Below, one piece after another: positions 36,090 through 43,954 of a stretch of 64,000 nt of DNA; within the stretch, counting starts at the first letter, position 1, and every line of letters begins with the position of its first letter. This DNA comes from Sediminibacterium roseum. Lineage in GTDB: Bacteria; Bacteroidota; Bacteroidia; Chitinophagales; Chitinophagaceae. The notes under the pieces were generated by a model. The model was not told the DNA's origin. It was given only the letters and a program-made list of their open reading frames with translations, and did not search any database. Both the position numbers and the translations under genes were made by a program. The stretch spans positions 59,862-123,861 of the forward strand of contig NZ_JAACJS010000006.1 in NCBI RefSeq assembly GCF_009939005.1, in the 5' to 3' direction.

Positions 36090-37523
36090 ATGGCAAAAAA
36101 CGCGGAGTCAGTCTGGAGTAGCTGCTTAAAGATCATAAAGGACATTGTTGAATGGCAACATTTTAAAACATGGTTCGAGCCTATCAACCCGGTTGAATTA
36201 AAAGGCAATGTTTTGATGATCCAGGTTCCCAGTCAATTCTTCTACGAGTACCTGGAGGAACATTATGTGAACCTCCTGGCCAAAACACTAAAAAGGGAAT
36301 TAGGGAAAGAAGCAAGATTGGAATACCGCATCATGGTCGACAGCGGAAACACCAATGGCCGCAATGGCTCAATGGATGTTCCTGCCAGCAACATGAAGAC
36401 GTACAATAACAACGAGATGAATTTTCCGCTGGTGATAGACAACCCGGTAAAAAATCCGTTCGTTATTCCCGGTCTGAAAAAAATGCAGATCGATCCGCAG
36501 CTCAACCACATGTACACGTTCGACTCATTTGTTGAGGGCGACAGCAACAGGGTGGCGCGCAGGGCGGGAAAAACGGTGGCGGAAAAACCGGGCGCCAATT
36601 CATTCAACCCGCTGGTAATTTATGGTGGCGTTGGATTGGGAAAAACGCATCTTGCCCAATCGATCGGTAACGAGGTAAAAAGGCTGCACCCGGGCAAAGT
36701 GGTGCTTTATGTGAGCAGTGAAAAATTCATCAACCAGTTCCAGGACCATAGCCGCAACAATGCGATCAACGATTTCATCCATTTTTACCAGTTGATCGAT
36801 GTATTGATCATCGACGATGTCCAGTTTTTCAGCAGGGCAGAAAAAAGCCAGGATGCTTTCTTCGCGATTTTCAACCACCTGCACCAGAGTGGGAAACAGC
36901 TGGTGCTTACCTCAGACAAACCACCCAAGGACCTCGATGGCATGCAGGAAAGACTGTTGAGCCGTTTCCGTTGGGGATTGAGTGCCGATCTGCAGATCCC
37001 GGATTACGAGATGCGTATCGAGATCCTGGAAAAGAAAATGAAGAACGATGGGCTCGACATGCCGAAGGAAGTTGTAAAATACGTTGCTTACAACATCAAC
37101 ACCAACGTGCGCGAACTGGAAGGGGCATTGATCTCTTTGCTGGCGCAGTCATCGCTGAATAAAAAAGACATCGACGTAGAGCTCGCGAAAAAAGTCCTCC
37201 GCAATTTTGTAAAAACCAGCAGCAAGGAGATCACCATCGATGCGATCCAGAAGATGGTATGTGAGTATTTTGATGTTTCGTACGACAAACTGCTGCAGAA
37301 AACCCGCAAACGGGAGATCGTACAGGCGCGCCAGATCACGATGTACCTTGCAAAAGCGTTTACGAAGAATTCTTTGAAAACCATCGGCGAGCATTTTGGC
37401 GGCCGCGACCATACCACGGTGATCCACTCCTGCCAAACGGTAAAGGACCTGATGGATACCGACTCCATCTTCCGCGAAAACGTAATGGAACTGACACAGA
37501 AAGTGCAGTTGGCCGCAATGTGA
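36090..37523 (+). CDS. dnaA: Chromosomal replication initiator protein DnaA
   Basis: Binds DnaA boxes and opens the replication origin. The 477 residues show domain I (WSSCLKIIKDIVEWQHFKTWFEP), a linker, and the AAA+ domain: PLVIYGGVGLGKTHLAQSIG (Walker A), LIIDDVQFF (Walker B) and SRFRWGLSADL. Domain IV has the DNA-binding signature GGRDHTTVIHSC. The length is usual. The upstream DnaA boxes suggest autoregulation. A strong terminator follows. Confidence 0.97.
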   Translation: MAKNAESVWSSCLKIIKDIVEWQHFKTWFEPINPVELKGNVLMIQVPSQFFYEYLEEHYVNLLAKTLKRELGKEARLEYRIMVDSGNTNGRNGSMDVPASNMKTYNNNEMNFPLVIDNPVKNPFVIPGLKKMQIDPQLNHMYTFDSFVEGDSNRVARRAGKTVAEKPGANSFNPLVIYGGVGLGKTHLAQSIGNEVKRLHPGKVVLYVSSEKFINQFQDHSRNNAINDFIHFYQLIDVLIIDDVQFFSRAEKSQDAFFAIFNHLHQSGKQLVLTSDKPPKDLDGMQERLLSRFRWGLSADLQIPDYEMRIEILEKKMKNDGLDMPKEVVKYVAYNINTNVRELEGALISLLAQSSLNKKDIDVELAKKVLRNFVKTSSKEITIDAIQKMVCEYFDVSYDKLLQKTRKREIVQARQITMYLAKAFTKNSLKTIGEHFGGRDHTTVIHSCQTVKDLMDTDSIFRENVMELTQKVQLAAM

Positions 37524-37557
37524 TCCAATAAGATCGCACCGGATAAAAAAATGTAAG

Positions 37558-37586
37558 AAAGCCGCTGGAGACCAGCGGCTTTCTTA
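37558..37586 (+). terminator. Terminator after dnaA
   Basis: Ten-bp perfect stem AAGCCGCTGG/CCAGCGGCTT, loop AGA, followed by TTCTTATT. Confidence 0.85.
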
Positions 37587-37803
37587 TTGCCAGGTGTTTG
37601 CAAACCTGCCACGCCGAATGCCAATACAACCCTTTGAAAACAGGATAAAATCTACGCAATAGCGGTGGCAATCGCAGCTGCTGTTAATTGATCCGATTGG
37701 CCGTGGTTCTTTCGGAAACAGCGTTTGCCTTAGACGTGGAAGCAAGAATTTCGTGCCCGGGTATAAAAGGTTTCGTTTTCCGGTTAAACTTTTTGTCAAT
37801 CTA

Positions 37804-37835
37804 TTTGGCAGTTCCCACCACAGCCCCTATTTTTG
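37804..37835 (+). promoter_or_regulatory. Promoter of the tRNA-Ser/tRNA-Pro operon
   Basis: TTTG (37804-37807), 20-nt spacer, TATTTTTG (37828-37835): full Bacteroidota consensus, 25 nt before tRNA-Ser. The 217 bases between the dnaA terminator and this promoter hold nothing I can support. Confidence 0.78.
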
Positions 37836-37860
37836 CAGCCCTCTCTGAAAAGAAAGGAAC

Positions 37861-37949
37861 GGTGAGGTGGGTGAGCGGCTGAAACCAGTAGTTTGCTAAA
37901 CTGCCGTACGGGTCAAACTGTACCGAGGGTTCGAATCCCTCCCTCACCG
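37861..37949 (+). tRNA. tRNA-Ser (GCT)
   Basis: Acceptor stem GGTGAGG/CCTCACC, anticodon stem GTAGT/ACTGC with loop TTGCTAA (anticodon GCT, reads AGC/AGU). It has a long variable arm typical of serine tRNA, and T stem GAGGG/CCCTC with loop TTCGAAT. Discriminator base G; CCA not encoded. Confidence 0.95.
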
Positions 37950-37977
37950 CGGATCTACCAATCGGCAACCATACAAT

Positions 37978-38051
37978 CGGGAAGTAGCGCAGGCCGGTAG
38001 CGCACCTGGTTTGGGACCAGGGGGTCGCAGGTTCGAATCCTGTCTTCCCGA
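37978..38051 (+). tRNA. tRNA-Pro (TGG)
   Basis: Acceptor stem CGGGAAG/CTTCCCG, anticodon stem CCTGG/CCAGG with loop TTTGGGA (anticodon TGG), T loop TTCGAAT. Discriminator A; CCA not encoded. It lies 28 bases after tRNA-Ser, and the mobile region begins directly downstream. Confidence 0.95.
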
Positions 38052-38077
38052 CAAGTAGTATTGATTATCAATTAGTT

Positions 38078-38118
38078 ATGAACTGTTCGGACATATTTCG
38101 GACAGTTCATTTCTTTTT
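38078..38118 (+). terminator. Probable terminator of the tRNA operon
   Basis: ATGAACTGT/ACAGTTCAT nine-bp stem with a 15-base loop, followed by a T-rich TTCTTTTT. Confidence 0.55.
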
Positions 38119-38167
38119 GAAGAATACCCCAGACCTCAGTCAAAGAAAGTTTCCTAAAAAAGTTGAA

Positions 38168-38341
38168 TCAAGAGTTTTTAAGCCACCCACTGAGAAATAA
38201 GGAAAGGCATACTAATGCCATCAGTAAATATAGAGCAAAGGATCTCTTATATTTTTTGTTCAGTTCTGATTTGCGGGCTACCACAAAAAGAATAATAATA
38301 AGCGGTAAAGAGAGGATGCGGATTACAGTACCGATATCCAT
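38168..38341 (-). CDS. 57-residue protein with two membrane helices
   Basis: Small gene on the minus strand, ATG at 38341 and stop at 38168. The product MDIGTVIRILSLPLIIILFV has helix 1 at ~8-21, a charged loop (ARKSELNKKYKRSF) and helix 2 (ALYLLMALVCLSLFLSGWL, ~36-54). The clean two-helix hairpin with a positive loop supports a real membrane peptide. No family recognised. It lies between the tRNA operon and the 21-bp inverted repeat. Overlapping ORFs in other frames look less like proteins. Confidence 0.5.
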   Translation of the reverse strand: MDIGTVIRILSLPLIIILFVVARKSELNKKYKRSFALYLLMALVCLSLFLSGWLKNS

Positions 38342-38414
38342 AACAGCTATTGAGTTTTATGGAAGATAGGAAAAGAGTAAATGGGCTAAGGAGATGATGA
38401 GAAATTATTTTTTT

Positions 38415-38489
38415 TCGTTTAGCGGGATGATGGCACGTCCTGCTGCTGAATGAAGATTTGAAAGTTGCTGCCATCATCCCGCTAAACGA
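38415..38489. repeat. 21-bp perfect inverted repeat with 33-bp spacer
   Basis: TCGTTTAGCGGGATGATGGC plus A at 38415-38435 and its exact complement at 38469-38489. No T-run follows on either strand outside the stem in the right direction, so it is not a standard terminator. It lies between tRNA-Pro and the AbiEii-type gene, that is, at the edge of the mobile region, and may be an element end or recombination site. Confidence 0.7.
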
Positions 38490-38568
38490 AAGGCCAAGCT
38501 GATAAGGTGCCTGGCTTTGTTCAATTGTTGCCGAGCGCGGCAGTCGAGTACAAAAGATGGGCTTTGGA

Positions 38569-39315
38569 CTACATACGATAACCGCGACCACTATCCGGTC
38601 TCTGCCTAATCTGTTTTATTTCTTTATCCAGTTTCTGCTCTTTGCTTATATCCTGTTTCAATTCCTGTGACTGTGTTACATATTTACCAAAGATTTGAGA
38701 AGGGTTAAGTACCGCTTGCTCAAATCGTTCAGCAAGAAGAGATAATGTTAACTCTTTACCCATAAATTGAATCGTTGCGGGTATAATTTCTTTATGATAT
38801 TTAAGCGAAAGATAAGTAACGGCGCGGGAAAGCTCTTCTGCAAAGTATTTATTTTCAAATGCTGCACCATATACCTCCAAAGGCTTATAAGAAAGCAGGA
38901 CGTACATATCTACAAAATCCTTAAACCTGGTTCCATTGCGAGTAATGGCATTTAGTTTCATGGCTCCTATATCCTCGAGAGATGCCATCCTGATACCTTC
39001 TTCTATTATGATTGCTTTGATGTCGGGTACGCGATGAGCGATCATATCAATTTTTATTCCATCAATAAAGCCAAGCACTGCATTATTGTGGCAACGGATA
39101 TTTTCGGCCTTGTACTCTTTGATAAGATATTCTTTCAACGCTTCACTATCAAAATTCCGTTTATTGAACAGGTCAATATCTATTGATATCCTATGGCCTA
39201 CTTGAAGTGATAATGCAGTTCCGCCAACGAGAGTGAATTCTTTTAAATTCTCATCACTCATCAGGCGTTTTATAAGTCCCAATGTCCCGGCCTCGACTGT
39301 TTCCTTATGTAACAT
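38569..39315 (-). CDS. AbiEii/AbiGii-type nucleotidyltransferase (toxin-like)
   Basis: A 248-residue nucleotidyltransferase from ATG 39315. The active-site motif is TLVGGTALSLQVGHRISIDIDLF (GG ... DxD), as in AbiEii/MenT-type toxins. LEDIGAMKLNAITRNGTRFKDFVDMYVL is the second family block. In characterised AbiE-like pairs the enzyme modifies tRNA or blocks growth and gives phage resistance. Its start overlaps the 3' end of the DUF6922 gene by 46 bases, which fits a coupled two-gene cassette. Lies at the tRNA-proximal end of the mobilisable module. Confidence 0.85.
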   Translation of the reverse strand: MLHKETVEAGTLGLIKRLMSDENLKEFTLVGGTALSLQVGHRISIDIDLFNKRNFDSEALKEYLIKEYKAENIRCHNNAVLGFIDGIKIDMIAHRVPDIKAIIIEEGIRMASLEDIGAMKLNAITRNGTRFKDFVDMYVLLSYKPLEVYGAAFENKYFAEELSRAVTYLSLKYHKEIIPATIQFMGKELTLSLLAERFEQAVLNPSQIFGKYVTQSQELKQDISKEQKLDKEIKQIRQRPDSGRGYRM

Positions 39316-39566
39316 AGTAACTCTTCGGGTTTTAGTTTGAAATAATGACATACATCGTTAATGCTGTAATCCGGCAAAAACTTAATGTCATTTTTCAATG
39401 TACTAATCACCTTCTGCTCACTATAATAGCGAATGAGTTCCTTCCATTCCTGCTCCGTACCCCGTTCAATGACACGACCAATGATACCGACTGATTCTTT
39501 TTGCCAGTCGATCCGGTCAAAATCATATTCCCAGAATAATCGCTTATGGAGGTTTGGCCCTTGCAT
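39270..39566 (-). CDS. DUF6922-like protein, probable partner of the AbiEii-type enzyme
   Basis: A 98-residue protein from ATG 39566. HKRLFWEYDFDRIDWQKESVGIIGRVIERGTEQEWKEL is typical of the DUF6922 group, with a following FLPDYSINDVCHYF region. This group is usually found directly upstream of AbiEii-like genes, as here. It occupies the place of an antitoxin but shows no clear DNA-binding domain. An antitoxin role is inferred from position only. Confidence 0.7.
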   Translation of the reverse strand: MQGPNLHKRLFWEYDFDRIDWQKESVGIIGRVIERGTEQEWKELIRYYSEQKVISTLKNDIKFLPDYSINDVCHYFKLKPEELLCYIRKQSRPGHWDL

Positions 39567-39617
39567 GTAGGTAAAATTACTACAAACTGACATTTATTAC
39601 CGTTTTGAGTATTGGGT

Positions 39618-40271
39618 TTACTTTTTCTTAGTATTATGGTTACCCATATTTGTGATAGTCGGGATATTTGGTACTAAAGAACGCATCTCGGCACTATCAG
39701 CTTTCATCTTTTGCTGTAAGTTCCAAACCTGCAGGTTATGCTCTTCCTCAGCTTTGACCTCCTCTCTTATTTTGTCCGGGTTTTGTTCAACGCTATCAGA
39801 AACATCCTGCATATATTTTGTCAAACTAACATTGGCATCAAGTGACAGCCTTCTCCATTTGGTATCATTTTTCAGATATTGATTCAAACGCTGGCCGGTT
39901 TGATACCAGCCCATGCTAATTCCTATACCAATACAGAACAATGCTATTGTTGCAATCAATAACCTGGGCACATGATGAACATGTACTATCTCTTGTGTAA
40001 GGGGTTTTTTCAGGAGTTCAGAGTGTTCTTTGATTTCAGCGCCAAATGCTTCAATTTGCTGAATTGGCGCAGTTACGCGTTGCAAAAGTGTTTTTTGCTC
40101 TGTTTTCATTGTTTCCATGTTCCTGTTTAATAAATTGATTTGTTCCCGGTCTTTTTCAAGTGCCTGATTTTGTTTTTCCTGAACCGTCTTTACAGATCTT
40201 AATTCCTGGTTGTTCTGTAACTGTTCTTCAGAAATTTGATTCAATACTTTTTCCATAGTTTTCTGTTCCAT
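39618..40271 (-). CDS. Coiled-coil membrane protein of the mobilisation module
   Basis: A 217-residue protein with no recognised family. Residues ~1-75 form a long Gln/Glu/Lys-rich coiled coil. One transmembrane helix follows (LLIATIALFCIGIGISMGW, ~104-122), then a second helical charged region and a basic C-terminus (NHNTKKK). It lies 10 bases after the relaxase stop, in the same orientation, a position often taken by accessory mobilisation genes. It may link the relaxosome to the membrane (inference). Confidence 0.7.
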   Translation of the reverse strand: MEQKTMEKVLNQISEEQLQNNQELRSVKTVQEKQNQALEKDREQINLLNRNMETMKTEQKTLLQRVTAPIQQIEAFGAEIKEHSELLKKPLTQEIVHVHHVPRLLIATIALFCIGIGISMGWYQTGQRLNQYLKNDTKWRRLSLDANVSLTKYMQDVSDSVEQNPDKIREEVKAEEEHNLQVWNLQQKMKADSAEMRSLVPNIPTITNMGNHNTKKK

Positions 40272-40281
40272 GATCTATTTT

Positions 40282-41304
40282 TTATCTTGATAAATGTTGT
40301 GATTGACTTTTTCGTTTCTTCTTTTGATGTATTAATTCATAGGGTGTTTGATTGAAATCCCGTTCCTGTCTGAATAAAATTTCCAAAGCTTTGCTTAAAT
40401 CCAGGTTCTTTTGTTGCTCCAGGTGTTTTGAAATACTAAAAGACAAAGATTTTGATTGCTGCTTGTAGGCAATCTTTGGTGATTGTTTTTTCTCTTGTTC
40501 TAATTGCTGATACAACCGTTGCCGTCTTTCAATTGAATGACTAAGTATCTTCTCAATTGTGCTTAAAGAATATCCAACCTCGCTTCCCTTTACCTTCATC
40601 TTCTTGTCGTCTATAAAACTGATACCCCGACTTTTAATAACCTGTATTTTTTGTTGTTCCATTTTGTGTACAAAATCAGAAAAGTTTGTAGCGGTTAAAA
40701 GACAGTCCCTGATATTTTGTTTTAAGTGTTCTTTGCGCTGATCAATTCTTTGTTCCCGGCTATGTTCGTAACGTTGCTGCTGTGTCATAAATTTTCCAGG
40801 GTTTAAGACTTGTTTTAATTCATATTTCAATTCAAGCTTGCGGCAGAGGTTAGCTATTTTCCTATAGCTGTTGGAGTCACTGATCCTGCTGCCGTCAAAA
40901 CCTACCCGGTTAACTACAATATGCAGATGCGGGTGTTTAGTATCCTGGTGATAAATGGCGATGTATTGATTCTTTTCAAAACCAAACTCCTTTGCAAAAT
41001 CTTGTCCGATCTGCCGCAGAGTTTCGGTTGTAAAAACATCCTCCTGATCGAGGCTCAAAGTAATGTGCATGACAGGACTTGAAAGTTGTGGCCTGAGTGC
41101 CCGCACTTCATTGAATTGACGGGTCAGTTCTTTCTTTTCGCCGAAGCACATATTGTATTCCAAAACTTCCGCCCTGTTCTCATGTTTTAAGCCATCTTGT
41201 TTACTCATGGTCTGCTTCTCTTCATTAGTTAGTTCCAGCTTATCTTCAAGACAGTATCGGATGCAACCGCCAAATGATTTTCCAATGGTAATTTTTCCGA
41301 TCAT
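40282..41304 (-). CDS. Relaxase/mobilisation nuclease
   Basis: DNA-nicking relaxase of the MobA/VirD2-like type found on Bacteroidota mobilisable elements, 340 residues. The N-terminus MIGKITIGKSFGGCIRYCLED is characteristic. The metal-binding histidines are in YHQDTKHPHLHIVVNRVGFDG, and YRKIANLCRKLELKYEL follows. The C-terminus is a Gln/Lys-rich helical tail. It would nick the element at oriT and lead the strand into the recipient. Its start overlaps the previous gene by 4 bases (ATGA). Confidence 0.9.
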   Translation of the reverse strand: MIGKITIGKSFGGCIRYCLEDKLELTNEEKQTMSKQDGLKHENRAEVLEYNMCFGEKKELTRQFNEVRALRPQLSSPVMHITLSLDQEDVFTTETLRQIGQDFAKEFGFEKNQYIAIYHQDTKHPHLHIVVNRVGFDGSRISDSNSYRKIANLCRKLELKYELKQVLNPGKFMTQQQRYEHSREQRIDQRKEHLKQNIRDCLLTATNFSDFVHKMEQQKIQVIKSRGISFIDDKKMKVKGSEVGYSLSTIEKILSHSIERRQRLYQQLEQEKKQSPKIAYKQQSKSLSFSISKHLEQQKNLDLSKALEILFRQERDFNQTPYELIHQKKKRKSQSQHLSR

Positions 41305-41681
41305 GAAAAGTAGTTTCTGATAGTGATGGTAATTGTGTGTAACTGTCCAGATAATTCGTCCAATTGCTCTCGCATAAATGCGCCCAGATTTTCTCCACTA
41401 TTTCTTTTTTTAGCAATTTGATTTAGGTTCGCGGCTATATGATTTAATGTTCCTTTCAACAACAAAGCATCTTTCGGAAACTCTCTTTTTGGCCTGTCAA
41501 TTTTTCCGGTTAGTCCGATCTCCCGTAAATATTCAGAGGCAGTTATACCAGCTTCCTTTCCCTTTTCTCTAAGCAATCTTTGTTCAAAAGCACTGCAATG
41601 CACGGTGATTGTTTTATTCCGCTTGATCTCTTTGGGAGGCCTGCCACCTTTACTATTACTATGTTTTTTTGTTGTCTTCAT
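41301..41681 (-). CDS. MobC-like relaxosome accessory protein
   Basis: A 126-residue basic protein from ATG 41681; the longer frame to 41795 would cross the hairpin block at 41698-41783. It contains a ribbon-helix-helix-like core (KTITVHCSAFEQRLLREKGKEAGITASEYLREIGL) and the MobC-type helical end (LKGTLNHIAANLNQIAKKRN). Such proteins bind oriT and help the relaxase. Translationally coupled to the relaxase gene by a 4-base overlap. Confidence 0.83.
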   Translation of the reverse strand: MKTTKKHSNSKGGRPPKEIKRNKTITVHCSAFEQRLLREKGKEAGITASEYLREIGLTGKIDRPKREFPKDALLLKGTLNHIAANLNQIAKKRNSGENLGAFMREQLDELSGQLHTITITIRNYFS

Positions 41682-41697
41682 TGCTTGACTAATCTTT

Positions 41698-41783
41698 AGG
41701 GTTCGCCAGTGGCGAACCCTCTCCATGAATGCGATAGCATGAATGGAGCGAGCGTTTCGGGGTTCCCGAAACATAGCTCGCTC
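41698..41783. other. Three tandem hairpins; candidate origin of transfer (oriT)
   Basis: Hairpin 1: AGGGTTCGCC/GGCGAACCCT, loop AGT (41698-41720). Hairpin 2: CTCCAT-GA-ATGC/GCAT-GA-ATGGAG, loop GATA (41721-41748). Hairpin 3: GAGCGAGC-GTTTCGGG/CCCGAAAC-ATA-GCTCGCTC, loop GTT (41746-41783). The block is the only non-coding stretch beside the relaxase/MobC genes, where oriT usually lies in such elements. Confidence 0.6.
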
Positions 41784-41791
41784 CGAAAAAG

Positions 41792-42724
41792 TCAAAGCCG
41801 CCTACCTCTCCTTTGTGATTGCCTTTGTTCGAAATGCTCTTTCATTAGAAACTCATTTAAGTCTTTGTGATTTTTATAAATAAGGCTTTCGTCCCGGTAC
41901 TTTCTGCTGATTGCCAATACTTCTTTTGTGATAGTCAATCCTTTGTTATCCCGATCGAGGTATAAATGAATGGAAGGATATTTTTCAAGTTGCGGCTTCA
42001 TCTTTTCCATGAAGCCAATTGAGTTCAACACTAGAAAATTTGGCTGCTGTTTTGTCATCATGATAAACTTGCGCTGATGCATTGTTTGGTAAGAAAGAAA
42101 ATCTATAAAGCCTTCAAAAACGAGAATTTCATTTGACAGATTCTTCCCGATTAGTGTCACTTCTTTTGGACTGCTGCTTCCTTTGAAGTTAGCGCTGCGC
42201 AATTCATATCCACCGGCGCTGTTTTGAAACCCGATCACCGTGTATTTTTTATCATACAAATCGAAATCAATTTCCTTGCAAAACCGGTTCGCAATTTCCA
42301 GTGGAATTTTTCTGAATGACAGGTATTGCTTCAACGATAATAACTTGATATTTGACCTCACATCCCGGACTACAATTTTTTCTTTTTCACCAGCAGCGGA
42401 AAAAGAAATGCTTTTAAAAAGGGGGGATTGCGTGTGAAAAGGAAAGTGATTTTTTTGTTCTATTTTTTGCAGTAACTCCTTTACTGTGCATTGATAAAAC
42501 AGGATACCAAAATCAACTAAGTTTCCTCCTTTCTGCAGACCATGATCATACCACACATTCAGCTTCCGGTCTACTTTAAATGACGGCGTTTTTTCATCCC
42601 TCAATGGCGAGAGATACCAGTAGTCATTATTTCTTATCTTATTGGGTGAATGGCCCAGTTTCTCCAGGTACTCAACCATGTCGATTTTCTTTACTTCTGC
42701 AATGGACAATTTATCGCGCTCCAT
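41792..42724 (-). CDS. Toprim-domain primase-like protein
   Basis: A 310-residue protein of the DnaG-like group on mobile elements. An N-terminal CHC2-finger-like region (NDYWYLSPLRDEKTPSFKV, then NVWYDHGLQKGGNLVDF) is followed by a Toprim domain: ILVFEGFIDFLSY (Glu) and IHLYLDRDNKG (DxD-type). The usual zinc-binding cysteines and histidine of CHC2 are absent (positions hold Tyr, Leu and similar), so the finger is probably metal-free. Likely makes primers when the transferred strand is copied. Confidence 0.85.
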   Translation of the reverse strand: MERDKLSIAEVKKIDMVEYLEKLGHSPNKIRNNDYWYLSPLRDEKTPSFKVDRKLNVWYDHGLQKGGNLVDFGILFYQCTVKELLQKIEQKNHFPFHTQSPLFKSISFSAAGEKEKIVVRDVRSNIKLLSLKQYLSFRKIPLEIANRFCKEIDFDLYDKKYTVIGFQNSAGGYELRSANFKGSSSPKEVTLIGKNLSNEILVFEGFIDFLSYQTMHQRKFIMMTKQQPNFLVLNSIGFMEKMKPQLEKYPSIHLYLDRDNKGLTITKEVLAISRKYRDESLIYKNHKDLNEFLMKEHFEQRQSQRRGRRL

Positions 42725-42736
42725 AGAATTTTTCTT

Positions 42737-43117
42737 TTAGTTGGTATATGGCACAAGCGTTGCTTGAAGCAGACTGATTTGTTGTATAATGGATTTGACA
42801 CCTGCAAGTTTCAAGGCTGTAAATGATAACCCCTGTTCCTTTTCCAACATCTCTTTTAGATTTCCGATCAGATAATTTAATTGGACGAGCATTGGTCTTG
42901 CTTCCCGCGAGAACTCTGGATCTGTTTTTTGCTCTATTTGACTAAAAGCCTTTCGTCTTAGATAATCTGAGACTGTTAAATCCTGTTCCTTTGCCCACTT
43001 GGATATATATTGGCGTTCTGTTTCTGTACATACAAGTGTCAAACGCTGATCTTTCTTCACATGTTTTCTTGGTCTGCCGGATTTCTGTATTACTGAATTA
43101 ATTTTCCGAGTTTCCAT
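42737..43117 (-). CDS. Mobilisation protein, ribbon-helix-helix type
   Basis: A 126-residue basic protein. The GRPRKHVKKDQRLTLVCTETERQYISKWAKEQDLTVSDYLRRKAF region fits a ribbon-helix-helix DNA-binding domain, and the rest is helical (MLVQLNYLIGNLKEMLEKEQ). It resembles the MobC-like gene at 41301 in plan but is a different sequence. First gene of the primase/mob gene run, 12 bases before the primase. Confidence 0.8.
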   Translation of the reverse strand: METRKINSVIQKSGRPRKHVKKDQRLTLVCTETERQYISKWAKEQDLTVSDYLRRKAFSQIEQKTDPEFSREARPMLVQLNYLIGNLKEMLEKEQGLSFTALKLAGVKSIIQQISLLQATLVPYTN

Positions 43118-43129
43118 ATAGGATATTTA

Positions 43130-43246
43130 TACTGTGATTTTCGTGTGACCATTTAGGTGCTGAAATACTTTTGGTGTTACCTTAATGCGATGTGATTTTC
43201 GTCACACCGATATGATCGCTGATTGTTTTTGGTGACACTTTTGGTA
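43130..43246. repeat. Short direct repeats upstream of the mobilisation genes
   Basis: GTGATTTTCGT occurs at 43134 and 43192 (58 bases apart). ACTTTTGGT occurs at 43167 and 43237, and TTTTTGGTGAC at 43226. They fill the gap between the HTH gene and the mobilisation genes and may be binding sites for the HTH or RHH proteins. Confidence 0.5.
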
Positions 43247-43252
43247 GTGGGT

Positions 43253-43537
43253 TTACTTCAGAACATTATGTCGCATGGAGGCAATTACTTCTGAGCGTCG
43301 GAAATACACGCGGCCATTCATTCGTAAATAAGGGAGTCCTTTTTTCATCCAGTCGGTTAGAGTGACCAGAGATATGTTTAGCTCTGCTGCCATCTGCTGC
43401 CTGCTTAGCAGAGGTTCTTCTACTGAACTTAGCCCGTTTTCGGCAGTTCTACTTTGCCCTGAATTCAAGACTTCGGCCATTGATTCCTTTACAAGTTTTC
43501 TCAACTCGCTCTCTTCTAATACTACAATACTTGACAT
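43253..43537 (-). CDS. Helix-turn-helix DNA-binding protein (excisionase/MerR-like)
   Basis: A 94-residue protein with a C-terminal winged HTH of the HTH_17 type: LLSRQQMAAELNISLVTLTDWMKKGLPYLRMNGRVYFRRSEVIASM. The N-terminal helical part (EESELRKLVKESMAEVLNSG) is common in such proteins on Bacteroidota integrative elements. There it acts as excision or transfer regulator (family knowledge; not shown here). Directly upstream of the repeated motifs and the mobilisation genes. Confidence 0.8.
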   Translation of the reverse strand: MSSIVVLEESELRKLVKESMAEVLNSGQSRTAENGLSSVEEPLLSRQQMAAELNISLVTLTDWMKKGLPYLRMNGRVYFRRSEVIASMRHNVLK

Positions 43538-43954
43538 GGGATTAAATTTTATCCAAATTTGATGTCATTGAATAAAGTTTTATGTCAGTAACCGCTTAGG
43601 AATCAACTGGTGGAGATAAGAATTTGTTTTTTATCCATATACATAGAGTAAAAAATGCCATGTATTCGGATAACATAGAAGATGAGCCTAACAGCTTGCT
43701 TAATTTTAAATAATTGAAGTGCCTATTAACATGATTTTTCAACTGTCTTACCTGGAAACTGATCGGCAATTTTCTGATCGGTTTTATCATTCAATATCCA
43801 ATACCAGTAATAATTAATGATAAGATTCCACTAGCGTTGCGTTGTTTATTATAAAAGTTCTTTGAAACACTTGATGGGTCATTGTTTGAGCCGAATTTAG
43901 GTCGGCGTTGATTTGAATTTAGTTCTTTATCGTCCTTTGCGTAAACGATTGATA
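43538..43954. other. Intergenic region between mobilisation module and IS scars
   Basis: A/T-rich. One minus-strand ORF of 64 codons (43596-43790) has Lys/Leu-rich content without a recognised pattern; I do not call it a gene. Probably boundary debris. Confidence 0.4.

Noticed and set aside
37978..38060. tRNA-Pro 3' end as attachment site with a second copy in the window
   Set aside because: I searched by eye for the 3' end motif downstream and found no copy, so att sites cannot be claimed.
38163..38369. Plus-strand ORF of 68 codons
   Set aside because: It overlaps the opposite-strand 57-aa membrane ORF, which has better hydrophobic structure; no other support.
38247..38591. Minus-strand ORF of 114 codons near the tRNA operon
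   Set aside because: It crosses the perfect inverted repeat and has low-complexity Ser/Tyr-rich content; the 57-aa membrane ORF in another frame is more protein-like.
43596..43790. Minus-strand ORF of 64 codons
   Set aside because: A/T-rich region without start signal, family or neighbour link.
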